Shown one piece after another: positions 25,588-35,300 of a stretch of DNA of 64,000 nucleotides. Numbering within the stretch: the first letter of the stretch is position 1; each line of letters opens with the position of its first letter. The stretch comes from JBFWQM01 sp050249455. GTDB taxonomy: Bacteria; Pseudomonadota; Alphaproteobacteria; MPNO01; VGEU01. The notes under the pieces are model-generated. The model had not been told where the DNA came from, searched no databases, and saw only the letters and a list, made by a program, of their open reading frames with translations. Both the position numbers and the translations under genes were made by a program. Location of the stretch: NCBI GenBank assembly GCA_050249455.1, contig JBFWQM010000002.1:19770-83769 (forward strand), written 5' to 3'.

Positions 25588-26358
25588 ATGCCGTCGTTCG
25601 ACAAGCCGCGCCTGCGCCAGATCTGGCGGCGCCTCGCCGCCGTGCCGGCTGCGGCGTCCGACGCGGACACGCAGGCCGAGGCGGCGCAGGAACGGCTCGA
25701 TTTCGTCGCCATGCTGGCCGGGCTCAAGCCGGCCTACCTGCTCGGGCGCGGCTACGACGACCCGACGTGGCGCGAGGCGGTGCTGAACCTGGCCAGGGAC
25801 CTTGGCCTCCACGTCGTGATCGGCCCGTTCTGGCAGGCGATCGGCACCGAGGGGACGTGGCCCGACTGGTACGCCGCGCATGTGCGCGCGGAGACCACGG
25901 GGCTGTCGGCCTGGTACATCTGCCGCGCCCGCGCCGTCGCGGCGGAACTGCAGGGGCTCGCCGCGACCGGCCGGCCGACGGTGGCGCAGGAGGCGCGCCT
26001 GCTCGGCTATCCCGAATGCTGCGTGCGCGCGCACTACGAGCGTGCGCGGATCTTCCACGAGCTGTGGCTCGCCATGCTGGACCGCGCGGCCGGCGGCGAC
26101 GTGGCGGCGATGCAGCAGATCCTGCGCGCCGGCACCTGGATCGAGCCGGCGACCGACGCGGAGCGGGAGACGATGGCGGCGGCGCTCGACATGGCGCCGG
26201 CACCGTTCACCTCGGTCAACATGTGCGCCGCCTGCGCGGCGGACCCCGACGGCCCCGCGCGCCGGCTGTCGGCGAAGTACCGGGCGCTGCTGACCAGCCT
26301 TGACCCCCTCGCGGCGGCCGCGGCGGAACCACCGCCGCGCGCGCTGCCGCGGCACTGA
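25588..26358 (+). CDS. Uncharacterised protein with GYPECC motif
   Basis: 256 residues, function not recognised. The middle carries LLGYPECCVRAHYE, a GYPxCCV signature that I associate with uncharacterised (DUF483-like) proteins. The C-terminal part has NMCAACAADPDGPARRLSAKY with a C-x2-C pair. The four conserved-looking cysteines and nearby histidines suggest metal or cluster binding. No signal peptide or membrane segment. It is convergent with the UdgX gene, with 3 bases between the stop codons, and preceded by the inverted-repeat element. Confidence 0.6.
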   Translation: MPSFDKPRLRQIWRRLAAVPAAASDADTQAEAAQERLDFVAMLAGLKPAYLLGRGYDDPTWREAVLNLARDLGLHVVIGPFWQAIGTEGTWPDWYAAHVRAETTGLSAWYICRARAVAAELQGLAATGRPTVAQEARLLGYPECCVRAHYERARIFHELWLAMLDRAAGGDVAAMQQILRAGTWIEPATDAERETMAAALDMAPAPFTSVNMCAACAADPDGPARRLSAKYRALLTSLDPLAAAAAEPPPRALPRH

Positions 26359-26361
26359 CCG

Positions 26362-27813
26362 TTAGGCCGCCCGCGAGTCGGTCAGCCAAGCCCGCGCGGT
26401 CTCGAGGTCGCCGACCAGCCGCGCCAGTTCGTCGGCGCGCGCCGACTCTTCCGGCAGCCGCAGCACGTAGGACGGGTGCGCCGTGACCAGCACCGGGCCG
26501 CTGTCGTCGGCGGCGGCCAGGATGCGCCCGCGCATCCGCGCGATGGCGACCGGCCGGCCGAGGAGCGCCCGCGCCGCGGTGGCACCCAGCGCCACCGTCA
26601 GCCGCGGCGCGACCAGGCGGCGCTCCTCCGCCAGCCACCATTTGCACGCCTCGATCTCGGCGGCCTCCGGGCGCTGGTGCAGCCGGCGCTTGCCGCGGCG
26701 GACGTGCTTGAAGTGCTTCACCGCGTTGGTCAGGTAGACCGCATTGCGGTCGATTGCGGCGGCAGCCAGCGCGCGGTCGAGCACGCCGCCGGCCGGCCCC
26801 ACGAACGGCCGGCCCTGCAGATCTTCCTGGTCGCCCGGCTGCTCGCCGACCAACATCAGCTCGGCCGTCGCCGGCCCCTCGCCGAACACAGTCTGCGTCG
26901 CGTCGCGCCACAGCGGGCAGTGGCGGCAGCCATCTGCCGAACGGCGCAGCTCCTCGACCGAGAGCGCCGGCACGTCGAGCTCGGCCAGGCGCTCGCGCCG
27001 CGTCGCTAGCCGGTCGTGGAACGGCGGCGGCGCGCCGGGCGGCGCGGCGACCATCGCGTCGGTGCGCCGCGCGGCGTCGGCGACCAGGTCCGGGATCAGC
27101 GCTGCCTCCGGCAAATTGCGCCAGTACTTCTTCGGCATTTCGCGCGTCATCGCGTCCACGTTCAGCCGTGCCGGGTTGAACGTGCTGGCGTAGTAGGTGC
27201 GCCACAGCGCTTCCAGCTCGTCGTCCGGCGGGGCGCTGCGGCGCGCCACGCCGGGCGAGTAGGCGAGCGTCTTGCCGTCCCAGTGGGCGCACTTCTCCGG
27301 CGTCAGGATCGACCAGCGCATGGTGGCGAAGCGTTCGGCGAAGAACGGCGCGGCGCGCGCGACGATGTGGTGCTCCGGCTCGAACCAGGCGACATAATGC
27401 GGCCCGTCGTCGGCGTCGACGCGGCGGAACCGGACGAAAGCGTGCATCTTGTGCACGTCGCGGCGCACCGCCTTCGCCATCGCCTCGGCGGCGGCAACGT
27501 CGGGGTCGGCGGCGTAGTCGAGCATCTGCGGCACCGCGCGCAGCCGCCACAGCAGGCGATAGAGCAGGGCGAAGCGCTCCGCGTCGCGGTGGCACACGAC
27601 GTCCGCGGCGAGGTCGCGGAACCGGCGCGGCACCGTGAAGCTCGCGTCGGGTGCCGCCGCCGGCGGCAGCACGGTGTCGGCGAACAGGTCCTCGGACTCG
27701 CCCGGCGCCACCCAGCTCACCGCGTCGGGCACCACGTCGGCCCGCACCAGCGCGCGGGCGGCATTGCGCCAGCCGTCGAAGTCGTCGGGCGCGGCGAGGC
27801 GGACCTGGTGCAT
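26362..27813 (-). CDS. udgX: UdgX-family uracil-DNA glycosylase fused to a DUF4130 domain
   Basis: 483 residues. Residues about 1-250 match the DUF4130 (putative DNA repair) domain, with HKMHAFVRFRRV, YVAWFEPEHHIV and DGKTLAYSPGVA. The C-terminal 215 residues are UdgX: CRHCPLWRDATQTVFGEGP, motif GEQPGDQED, TNAVKHFKH, the R-loop GKRRLHQRP and the late motif TAHPSYVLR. In mycobacterial UdgX the His of KRRIH bonds covalently to the sugar after uracil is cut out; the same His is present here. Cysteines near residue 270 and in EIEACKWW suit an Fe-S cluster. The start overlaps the radical SAM stop (TGATG). Confidence 0.9.
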   Translation of the reverse strand: MHQVRLAAPDDFDGWRNAARALVRADVVPDAVSWVAPGESEDLFADTVLPPAAAPDASFTVPRRFRDLAADVVCHRDAERFALLYRLLWRLRAVPQMLDYAADPDVAAAEAMAKAVRRDVHKMHAFVRFRRVDADDGPHYVAWFEPEHHIVARAAPFFAERFATMRWSILTPEKCAHWDGKTLAYSPGVARRSAPPDDELEALWRTYYASTFNPARLNVDAMTREMPKKYWRNLPEAALIPDLVADAARRTDAMVAAPPGAPPPFHDRLATRRERLAELDVPALSVEELRRSADGCRHCPLWRDATQTVFGEGPATAELMLVGEQPGDQEDLQGRPFVGPAGGVLDRALAAAAIDRNAVYLTNAVKHFKHVRRGKRRLHQRPEAAEIEACKWWLAEERRLVAPRLTVALGATAARALLGRPVAIARMRGRILAAADDSGPVLVTAHPSYVLRLPEESARADELARLVGDLETARAWLTDSRAA

Positions 27814-29063
27814 CAGAACAGCGCCATCTGGCGCGGCCGCGGCGGGGGCGGTCGCAGTGACGCGCGGTCGGCGAGGCCGGTCGGCCGCCAGCCGTCGGCG
27901 ACGATGAACGGGCGCGCGCGGCCGAGCGCGCGGGTCAGTCGGCCGACGTCGGCGAGCGTCAGCCGGGCGTGGCGGCGCGAGGCGATCATGCGGTCGACCG
28001 CGCGCACGCCGAGGCCCGGCACGCGCAGCAGCACCTCGCGCGGGGCGCGGTTGACGTCGACCGGGAAGGCGCCGCGGTGCTTCAGCGCCCACGCCAGCTT
28101 GGGGTCGATGTCGAGGTCCAGCATGCCGCCGTCCGTCCCGGCCACCACCTCGTCGAGATCGAAGCCGTAGTATCGCATCAGCCAGTCGGCCTGGTACAGG
28201 CGATGCTCGCGCCGCAGCGGCGCCGGCTGCAGCGGCAGCCGCGGGCTGGCGTCGGGGATCGGGCTGAACGCCGAGTAGTAGACCCGCTTCAGCCCGTGGT
28301 CGCGGTAGAGACCGGCGCTGCGCGTCAGCAGCCGCGCGTCGTCCAGCCCGTCGGCGCCGACGATGAGCTGCGTGCTCTGCCCAGCGGGCGCGAAGCGCGG
28401 CGGCCGCGCGCGCGCCGCCCGGTCGGGCTTCGCCGCGTCAATCCAGCCGCGCAGCCGGCCCATCGCGCCGACGATCGCGCGCTCGTCCTTCTCCGGGGCC
28501 AGCCTCTGCAGTGCCGCGGCGGAGGCGAGCTCGATGTTGATCGACAGCCGGTCGGCGTGCCGCCCCGCCTCGCGCAGGAGCGCCGGGTCGGCATTGGGGA
28601 TCGCCTTCAAGTGGATGTAGCCGCGGAAGTCGTGGCCCTCGCGCAGCGTGCGGACCACGTCGATCAGCGCCTCCATCGTGTAGTCGGGGCTCTGGATGAT
28701 GCCGGAGGAGAGGAACAGCCCCTCGATGCAGTTGCGCCGGTAGAAGGCGAGCGTCAGGCCGACCAACTCGTCGGTGGTGAAACGCGCGCGCGGCGTGTTG
28801 CTCGACGACCGGTTGATGCAGAAGGCGCAGTCGTAGATGCAGAAATTGGTCAGCAGCACCTTGAGCAGCGAGATGCAGCGCCCGTCCGGCGCATAGGCGT
28901 GGCATATCCCCATGCCGTTGGTCGAGCCGATGCCGTGGCCCCCCAACGAGTTCCGCCGCTCCCCGCCGCTCGACGCGCAGGAGGCGTCGTACTTCGCCGC
29001 GTCGGCGAGTACCGCGAGCTTCGCGGCCAGCGGATCGGCGTTGTCGGAGACCGAGATGTTCAT
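27813..29063 (-). CDS. Radical SAM protein, putative DNA modification/repair family
   Basis: 416 residues. The cluster-binding motif is C-x3-C-x2-C within TNFCIYDCAFCINR. GIGSTNGMGICHAYAPDGR and LFLSSGIIQSPDYTME are typical of the family found beside DUF4130/UdgX genes. Near the C-terminus NRAPREVLLRVPGLGVRAVDRM forms a helix-hairpin-helix, a DNA-binding element rare in radical SAM enzymes. It is coupled to the UdgX gene by a one-base overlap. The reaction of this family is, as far as I know, not established. A terminator hairpin at 29198-29220 separates it from the DapA-like gene. Confidence 0.88.
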   Translation of the reverse strand: MNISVSDNADPLAAKLAVLADAAKYDASCASSGGERRNSLGGHGIGSTNGMGICHAYAPDGRCISLLKVLLTNFCIYDCAFCINRSSSNTPRARFTTDELVGLTLAFYRRNCIEGLFLSSGIIQSPDYTMEALIDVVRTLREGHDFRGYIHLKAIPNADPALLREAGRHADRLSINIELASAAALQRLAPEKDERAIVGAMGRLRGWIDAAKPDRAARARPPRFAPAGQSTQLIVGADGLDDARLLTRSAGLYRDHGLKRVYYSAFSPIPDASPRLPLQPAPLRREHRLYQADWLMRYYGFDLDEVVAGTDGGMLDLDIDPKLAWALKHRGAFPVDVNRAPREVLLRVPGLGVRAVDRMIASRRHARLTLADVGRLTRALGRARPFIVADGWRPTGLADRASLRPPPPRPRQMALF

Positions 29064-29197
29064 GTTTTGTACACTTAGGGCGAGGCCCGTCGTCCGTCAA
29101 TGTCTCCCCTGTAACGCGCCATCTGCGGTTTCGGGTGAGTCGCGCCGGCAAGCGGCCGGGCGGTGACGAGGGACGCCGCCGGCTCCGGACAAACAAA

Positions 29198-29220
29198 AGG
29201 GCGGGTCGATGACCCGCCCT
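29198..29220 (-). terminator. Rho-independent terminator after the DapA-like gene
   Basis: The 10-bp stem AGGGCGGGTC/GACCCGCCCT with loop GAT is followed on the minus strand by TTTGTTTG. It lies 40 bases past the stop at 29261. Confidence 0.75.
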
Positions 29221-29260
29221 CCGTCACCTTCGCCTTGAGCGAGGCGGGCGACCTCGCCGC

Positions 29261-30157
29261 TCAGAGCAGCTTGGCGCGCTTCAGGACGCCGTCGAGGCGT
29301 TCCTCCAGCTCCTTCGTGGCGGGCACCATCGGCAGGCGGTGCTCGTTGCGCGGGATGACGCCCAGCTTCTTCATCATGTACTTGATGGCGATCGGGTTGG
29401 TGTCGAAGAAGACCGCCTGGTTGAGCTCGAACAGCTCGTAGTGGAGGTCGCGGGCGCCCTTCATGTCGCCGGCGAAGACACGCTCGCACAGCTGCGAGAC
29501 CTTCTTAGGCAGCACGTTGCCGACCGCGTTCATCAGCCCGCAGGCGCCGACCGCCATCATCGGGTAGGACAGCTCCTCCAGCCCGACGAAGATGCGGAAG
29601 TCCATGCCGAAGCGGTCGAGGCACTTGGTCACGAACTCCAGGTCGTTGACCGCGTGCTTGATGCCGACCAGCTGCGGGACCCGGTCGCAGATCGCCGCCA
29701 CCGTCTCGACGGTGACGTTGACCGCGGCGCGGCCGGGGATGTGGTAGATCATCATCGGCAGCTGGGTGCGCTTGCCGAGGTCGGCGTAGTACTCCACCAG
29801 CCCGCGCTGCGGCGGGCGGATGTAGTAGGGCGTGACGATCAGCAGCGCGTCGGCGCCCGCCTTGTCGGCATGCGTCGTGAGCTCCACCGTCTCGGCGTGC
29901 GACTGCGAGCCGGTGGCGGCGACGATCGGCTTCCTGCCCTTGGCGATCGCCACCGCGATCTCGAGGAGCTTCTTGCGCTCCTCCACCGCCAGGGTGGAGG
30001 GCTCCGACGTCGTGCCGCACACCAGGATGCCGTGCGAGTCCTTGGCCTGGATCTCGACCAGCTTCTGGTAGGTGTCGTAGTCGACCGCGCCGTCCTTGAA
30101 CGGCGTGATGATCGGCGGGTACGAGCCGCGCAGGAAGTCCTTGTCGAGCGACATCAT
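29261..30157 (-). CDS. DapA/dihydrodipicolinate synthase-family aldolase
   Basis: 298 residues, a TIM-barrel Schiff-base aldolase. The catalytic lysine is in GIKHAVND, the tyrosine in TPYYIRPPQ and the arginine in YHIPGRAAVN. The usual GTTGES reads CGTTSEPSTL, so this may not be the lysine-pathway enzyme but a catabolic relative (hydratase-aldolase or 2-oxo acid aldolase). The neighbouring gentisate-dioxygenase-like gene supports a catabolic role. Two ATG codons stand in tandem at 30157/30154 and overlap the cupin stop, so the genes are coupled. Confidence 0.85.
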   Translation of the reverse strand: MMSLDKDFLRGSYPPIITPFKDGAVDYDTYQKLVEIQAKDSHGILVCGTTSEPSTLAVEERKKLLEIAVAIAKGRKPIVAATGSQSHAETVELTTHADKAGADALLIVTPYYIRPPQRGLVEYYADLGKRTQLPMMIYHIPGRAAVNVTVETVAAICDRVPQLVGIKHAVNDLEFVTKCLDRFGMDFRIFVGLEELSYPMMAVGACGLMNAVGNVLPKKVSQLCERVFAGDMKGARDLHYELFELNQAVFFDTNPIAIKYMMKKLGVIPRNEHRLPMVPATKELEERLDGVLKRAKLL

Positions 30158-31272
30158 CGCTTGGCGCCCACCTTGGCGCGGTTGGTGTCGAAGCCGGTCT
30201 CGGCGCCGAGCACGTGGAACGGCAGCTTGAGGTCCTCCTGCCAGAGGAGGGACTCCATCATGATGTTGAGCGGCTGGTCCTGGATGGTCAGCTCATAGAC
30301 CGGGTCGTCGTAGGACGCGTGGTTGTGCACGCCCCAGCCCGGCGCCGACAGCATCAGGTCGCCGGCGCTCCATTCGTAGACCTTGCCGTCCACCGTCGAG
30401 CGCCCGCTGCCGGCGAAGTAGTAGTTGATCGCCGCCGAGATGTGGCGGTGCGGCCGGTCGACGATCTTGCCGGGGCGGATGGTCATGGTGGCGAAGAAGT
30501 TCGGCGTCGTGCCGTTGGTGCGCCCGGTCATCGGGTTCCACAGCAGATACAGCCGGCGGCCCTTGTAGTCCTTGCCCAGCGCGACCAGCTTGTCGAGCTC
30601 CGCCTTCACCGTCTGCCACGGCCAGTGCAGCGCCTTCGATTCGACCGACGGCGGGTTGATCAGGATCTCGTAGGGCATCAGCCAGGCGCCGTCGTCGGTG
30701 AGCTGGAAGGTGCCGTAGGGGCTCTTGCGCGTCGGGTCGTCGGCGTGCGCCTCCTCGTGGCTCTCGCCGCCCACCGCCTCGAGCTCGGCCGGCGGGGCCT
30801 CGTCGATGATGTGGACGTTCATCTTCTCCAGCAGCGGCGCGTTGGAGTAGCTGAACCGCGCCTGCACCTGGTCGGTGTCGTTGACGTGGCGATAGGTCAG
30901 CATCGACGGGAAGTTGTAGACGTCGTACTGCTTGAAATCGATGCGCTTGCCGCCGACGATCGAGTGGCCGCCGCCCAGGATGCAGAAGTTCACCTGGGTC
31001 GAGTTGTGGCGGATCGGCGCCGACTGCTCGCCGGGGTTCAGCACCTCCAAGGTCACGCGGATGCCGGGCGCCAGGCCGGGGCCGACGCCGAGTTCCTGCC
31101 ACTGCGGATGGACGATCAGCGAATGGCGGCGGCCATTGGCCGGGCGCGGCAGCGCGCTGAGCCGGCCGATCTCGTCGTCGATCGCCGACTTGGGGATCAC
31201 CACGGGGGGCCACAGCTTCATATCCGGCGCGGTCCAGCCGGTGCGGTCCATGAAGAACGGGTTGGCGCTCAT
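30154..31272 (-). CDS. Bicupin dioxygenase, gentisate 1,2-dioxygenase-like
   Basis: 372 residues with two cupin domains. The second shows PHRHISAAINYYFAGSG and the closing GWGVHNHASYDDP; the first has IRHNSTQVNFCILGGGHS with fewer metal ligands. Size and layout match gentisate/1-hydroxy-2-naphthoate-type ring-cleaving dioxygenases, which use Fe(II) to open an aromatic ring. The start MSANPFF at 31272 has GAGGAGG upstream. It lies in an operon between an ornithine-cyclodeaminase-like gene (22-base gap) and a DapA-like gene (overlap). The actual ring substrate is unknown. Confidence 0.78.
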   Translation of the reverse strand: MSANPFFMDRTGWTAPDMKLWPPVVIPKSAIDDEIGRLSALPRPANGRRHSLIVHPQWQELGVGPGLAPGIRVTLEVLNPGEQSAPIRHNSTQVNFCILGGGHSIVGGKRIDFKQYDVYNFPSMLTYRHVNDTDQVQARFSYSNAPLLEKMNVHIIDEAPPAELEAVGGESHEEAHADDPTRKSPYGTFQLTDDGAWLMPYEILINPPSVESKALHWPWQTVKAELDKLVALGKDYKGRRLYLLWNPMTGRTNGTTPNFFATMTIRPGKIVDRPHRHISAAINYYFAGSGRSTVDGKVYEWSAGDLMLSAPGWGVHNHASYDDPVYELTIQDQPLNIMMESLLWQEDLKLPFHVLGAETGFDTNRAKVGAKR

Positions 31273-31294
31273 GCTCGAAGTCCTCCTCTGAATG

Positions 31295-32296
31295 TCATTC
31301 CGCGGCCTGCAGCCGCGGCGCCGCCCGCTCGCGCGTCGGCAATGGCCGGCCGGCGCCCGCCCGTTCGGCGCGCGCCAGAAGTTCGATTCCCATCGCAAGG
31401 TCGGACAGGCCCATGCCCATCGCCTTGAACAGGGTCAGGTCGGCGCCGGCCGGGCGTCCCGCGCCGGCGGCGACGATGGCGGAGATCGGCCGCACGTCGG
31501 CCCAGTCGCCGCCGCCGCCGTCATAGTAGTCGCGAAACTCCTGCGACAGGTTCCGCACCGTCGCCGGCTCGTCCACCGCCACCACCGTGCAACGCGGGAA
31601 CACGTCGCGCGCCAGTTCGATCCGCGCCGGCACGATGGCGCCGACCGCGTTCACGTGGGTTCCCGCCGCCAGCATGCGCGCCGACAGGATCGGCGCGGTC
31701 GCGCGAGTCACCACGGTGACGATCGGCGCGTCCTTCGCCGCCGCCTCGGCCGTCTCGGCGACGACCGCCTCGAACCCGAACTGCGCCGCCATGCGCTCGG
31801 CGAAGGAGCGACGGTTGGCCGCGGTCGGGCTGAACACCCGCAGCCGCTTCAGCGGCCGCACGGCGTGCACGGCCGCGACCTGGGTCACTGCCTGCGGGCC
31901 GGTGCCGATCACCGCCATCTCGTCGGCGTCCGGCCGCGCGAGCCAGCGGGTGGCGAGGCCGGAGATGCCGCCGGTCCGCATCTGGCCCAGCGCGAACGCC
32001 TCCACCACCGCCCTCAGCGCGCCGGTCTTCGAATCCCACAGGATCAGCGTCGGCGCCGCGCCGCCCTCGGTATGCGCCCAGGTCTTGGTGCCGACCAGCC
32101 CGGCGCCGGGCACCGCCGCGCCCAGCGCGTGCAGGCTGTCATGCGCGTTGAAGCCGACCTGTGTCTTGGTCAGGTTGACCGCGGCGCCCTGGGATTCAAG
32201 CGGCAGCGTGCGCTCAAGCGCGTCGATGGCGTCCCCCAGCGTCATCAGGGAAACCACCTCGGCCTCGGTCAGCCAGATCGGCTCGCGCGCGCTCAT
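31295..32296 (-). CDS. Ornithine cyclodeaminase/mu-crystallin family protein
   Basis: 333 residues. The NAD(P)-binding Rossmann motif is VIGTGPQAVTQ near residue 125, followed by LRVFSPTAANRRSFAE. The N-terminal dimer domain has GTKTWAHTEGG and QMRTGGISGLAT. The family covers ornithine cyclodeaminase, ketimine reductases and opine-type dehydrogenases; the substrate cannot be fixed. The ATG at 32296 was preferred to a TTG nine codons upstream, though neither has a strong ribosome-binding site. First gene of the operon with the cupin and DapA-like genes. Confidence 0.82.
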   Translation of the reverse strand: MSAREPIWLTEAEVVSLMTLGDAIDALERTLPLESQGAAVNLTKTQVGFNAHDSLHALGAAVPGAGLVGTKTWAHTEGGAAPTLILWDSKTGALRAVVEAFALGQMRTGGISGLATRWLARPDADEMAVIGTGPQAVTQVAAVHAVRPLKRLRVFSPTAANRRSFAERMAAQFGFEAVVAETAEAAAKDAPIVTVVTRATAPILSARMLAAGTHVNAVGAIVPARIELARDVFPRCTVVAVDEPATVRNLSQEFRDYYDGGGGDWADVRPISAIVAAGAGRPAGADLTLFKAMGMGLSDLAMGIELLARAERAGAGRPLPTRERAAPRLQAAE

Positions 32297-32347
32297 ATCC
32301 CGGAACTTAGACTCCCGTTCCAAGGGTAAACGGCCGGTAAGCCGGGG

Positions 32348-35300
32348 TCAAACCGGGCGAACCGTCGCACCGGCGGCGAGCGCGGCGTCGAGGGCGGGCA
32401 GGGCGGCGGCCATGTCGAGGCGGCGGGCCTCCGCCGCCACGGCGGCGAGCCGCGCGCGGACGGCGTCGTCCGGGGCGGCCCCCCCGGCGTCGGCCAGTGC
32501 GCGGCCGCGGGCGACCAGGAAGTCCGACAGCGGCAGCGGCTCGGCGCGGGTATAGGCCTCCAGCGCGTCGGCGAAGCGGCGGGCGGCGGCCCAGTCGCCC
32601 AGGCCGGCGGCGGCGTCGATGGCGAAATAGGCGAACCAGAAGTGATTGTGGCTGGCCGCGGTGCCGCCCAGCGCCGCCTCGCCCTCGGCCAGCGCGGCGC
32701 GCCGTCCGGCCGGGTCGTCGATGGCGCTCGCCAGGACCGCGAAGGCCATGGCGCCGCCGAAGCTGTAGCCGATGTCGCGGCACACCGCGATCGCCTCCTC
32801 GGCGAGCCCGCGCGCCCCGGCGCGGTCGCCGCGGCGCAGCGCGCACGCCGCGCGCTGGACCAGCAGGATCGATTCGAACCGGCGCGAGCCGAGCGCGCGG
32901 GCCATCTCGAGCGCCGGCGCCTGCTCGGCCTCCGCCGCCTCGTCGGCGCCCCAGAAGGTCAGGATCATGCCGGCGGACTGGCGGGCGAACATCTCGCCGA
33001 ACCGGTTGCCGGCGCGTCGCGCGGCCTCGGCCGATTCGCGGATCAGCGCGACGCCGGCATCGGGCTCGCCGAGATAGAGCAGGCAATGGCCGATCATCAC
33101 CCGGTTGGACGCCGCGACCCGGCCGAGGCCCAGCCGCTCGGCCAGCGCCACGCAGCGCGCGAACATGTCGCGCGCCGAGCGCATGCGCCCGACCGAATAG
33201 AGCGCATCGCCCAGCCCGCTCAGCGCGCGCGCCTGCAGCTCCGGCGCGTCGGCGGCGGTCGCGGCGGCCAGCGCCGCCTCGTGCGCAATGCGGCATTCCT
33301 CGGTCAGGCCGCGCGCGAAGTGCAGGCTGCCGCGGTGGTAGTGAATGGCCGCGAGGTCGGGGGTCAGTCCGTCGCGCGCGGCGATCGCCTCGGCGCGGTC
33401 CAGCGCGGCGTGCGCCTCGTCCACCGCGCCGAGCTGCCGCTCCGCCGCCGCGACGCCGATCAGCGCGGCGCAGCGCGCCCGGTCGTCGGGCGCCAGCGCC
33501 AGCGCCTCGCCGTAGGTGGCGCGCGAGGCGCGGGCGTCGCCCGATTCGCGCTCGATCTCGCCGACCAGCGCGAGCAGCGCGAAGCGCTCGCCGTCCGTCG
33601 CCGCCAGCGCCATCCCGCGGCGCGCCGCGGCCGTCGCCTCCGCGCCGCGGTAGTCGGCGGCCAGGCCGCGCGCGGCGGCCAAATAGGCGCCGGCCGCCTC
33701 CGGCGCCTCGGCGCGCTCCAAATGCTCGGCGCGGAGCAGGGGGTCGCGGCCGTCGTACCAGCGCGCGGCCGCGGCGTGCAGCTCGCGCCGGCTGGCGCGG
33801 GTGAGCGAGGCGTAGATGCCGTCGCGGATCAGCGCATGGTCGAACAGCATCTCGGCGCCGAGCGGCCGCACCAGGCCGGCGGCGCTCAGCCCGGCGCAGG
33901 CATCGCCCGGCGCCGCCAGCACGGCGGCGAGGCCGTCGGGCGGGAAGCGCTGGCCGAACACCGCCGCCGCCTGCGCGGCGCGGCGGTCGGCCGGCGGCAG
34001 CCGGTCGAGGCGGGCGAGCACCAGCCCGTGCAGCGTCTCCGGCATCGCCTCGCCGCCGCGGTCGGCGGTGCGCGCGAGCTGCTCCAGGAACAGCGGGTTG
34101 CCGCCGGCCCGCGCGACGCAGCGCGCCACCGCCTCCGGATCGGCGCCGTGGGCTGCGGCAAGCGCCGCGGCGTCGCCGGCGTCGAGCGGCGCCAGGGTGA
34201 TCGCCGCGACGTCGTCGACGCCCTGCGACGCCCACCAGTCCGGGCCGGTCCGCTCGCCTTCGAGCCGCGTGGTGGCGACCAGCGCGATCGGCGCCGCACG
34301 CGCCGTGCGGCCCAGCGCGGCGAGCGCGTCGGCCGTCGCGTCGTCCGCCCAATGGGTGTCCTCCATGACCAGCAGGACCGGCCGGCGCTCGGCCGCGGCG
34401 CGCGCGACGCGGTCGATCGCGGCCTGCTGCCGCGCGCCGCGGATCGCCGGCGCCATCGATTCGTAGAGGCCGCGCTCGTCGTCGGGCAGCGCGAGGCCCA
34501 GCACGGCGCGCAGCGGCGCGGCTTCCTCCGGCGCCAGGCGGCCGGCGGCGCGCAGCGTGTCGATGCCGTGCGAGTCCGCGGTCGCGTCCCAGGCGGCCGT
34601 CACGAGGCCGCGGACCGTCGCGCCGATCGCCCCGGCATCGCGTGCGGCGCCGAAGTCGAGGACGAGGCCGGTGACGACGGCCAGGCCGGCGGCGGTCGCG
34701 GCGGCGCGCGCCGCCTCGGTCAGCCGCGACTTGCCGATGCCCGCCTCGCCGCGCAGCACGGCGACCCCGCCGGCGCCGCGCGCGGCGCAGCCGTCGATCA
34801 GCGCCCGCAGCCGGGCGAGCTCGCGCTCGCGGCCGACCAGCGGTCGGTCGGTCGGCTCGGCGATGCGGCCCACCGCGTGCAGCCGGTGGACCCCGACCGG
34901 CCGGTCGAGGCCCTTGATCTGCCGTTCGCCGGCCGGCGCGCAATCGATGCGGCCGCGCGCCGCCTCGACGGTCGCCGCGCATACCAGCGTCTCGCCGGCG
35001 CCCGCCTCGCCCTGCAGGCGCGACGCCAGGTTCACGGCGTCGCCGGTGACGGTGTATTCGCTGAACCGCGCGCTGCCCAGCGTGCTGGCCACCACCGTGC
35101 CGCTGGCGACGCCGACGTGCAATTCGAGCGGCAGCGCGATGCTGCGCCCGAGCGCGGCCACCGCCTCGTGCATCGCGAGCGCCGCGGCGCAGGCGCGCTC
35201 GGCGTCGTTGCCGTGTGAGACCGGCGCGCCGAACACCGCCATGACGTTGTCGCCGATGTGCTTGTCCACGTGGCCGCCGTAGCGCGTGACGATGCCGTCC

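Noticed and set aside
29040..29100. SOS (LexA) box before the radical SAM/UdgX operon
   Set aside because: I looked for GTTC-N7-GTTC or its reverse near the start and found only a partial match.
29261..30157. Naming the gene dapA of lysine synthesis
   Set aside because: The GTTGES motif is altered to GTTSEP and the operon partners are catabolic, so only the family is assigned.
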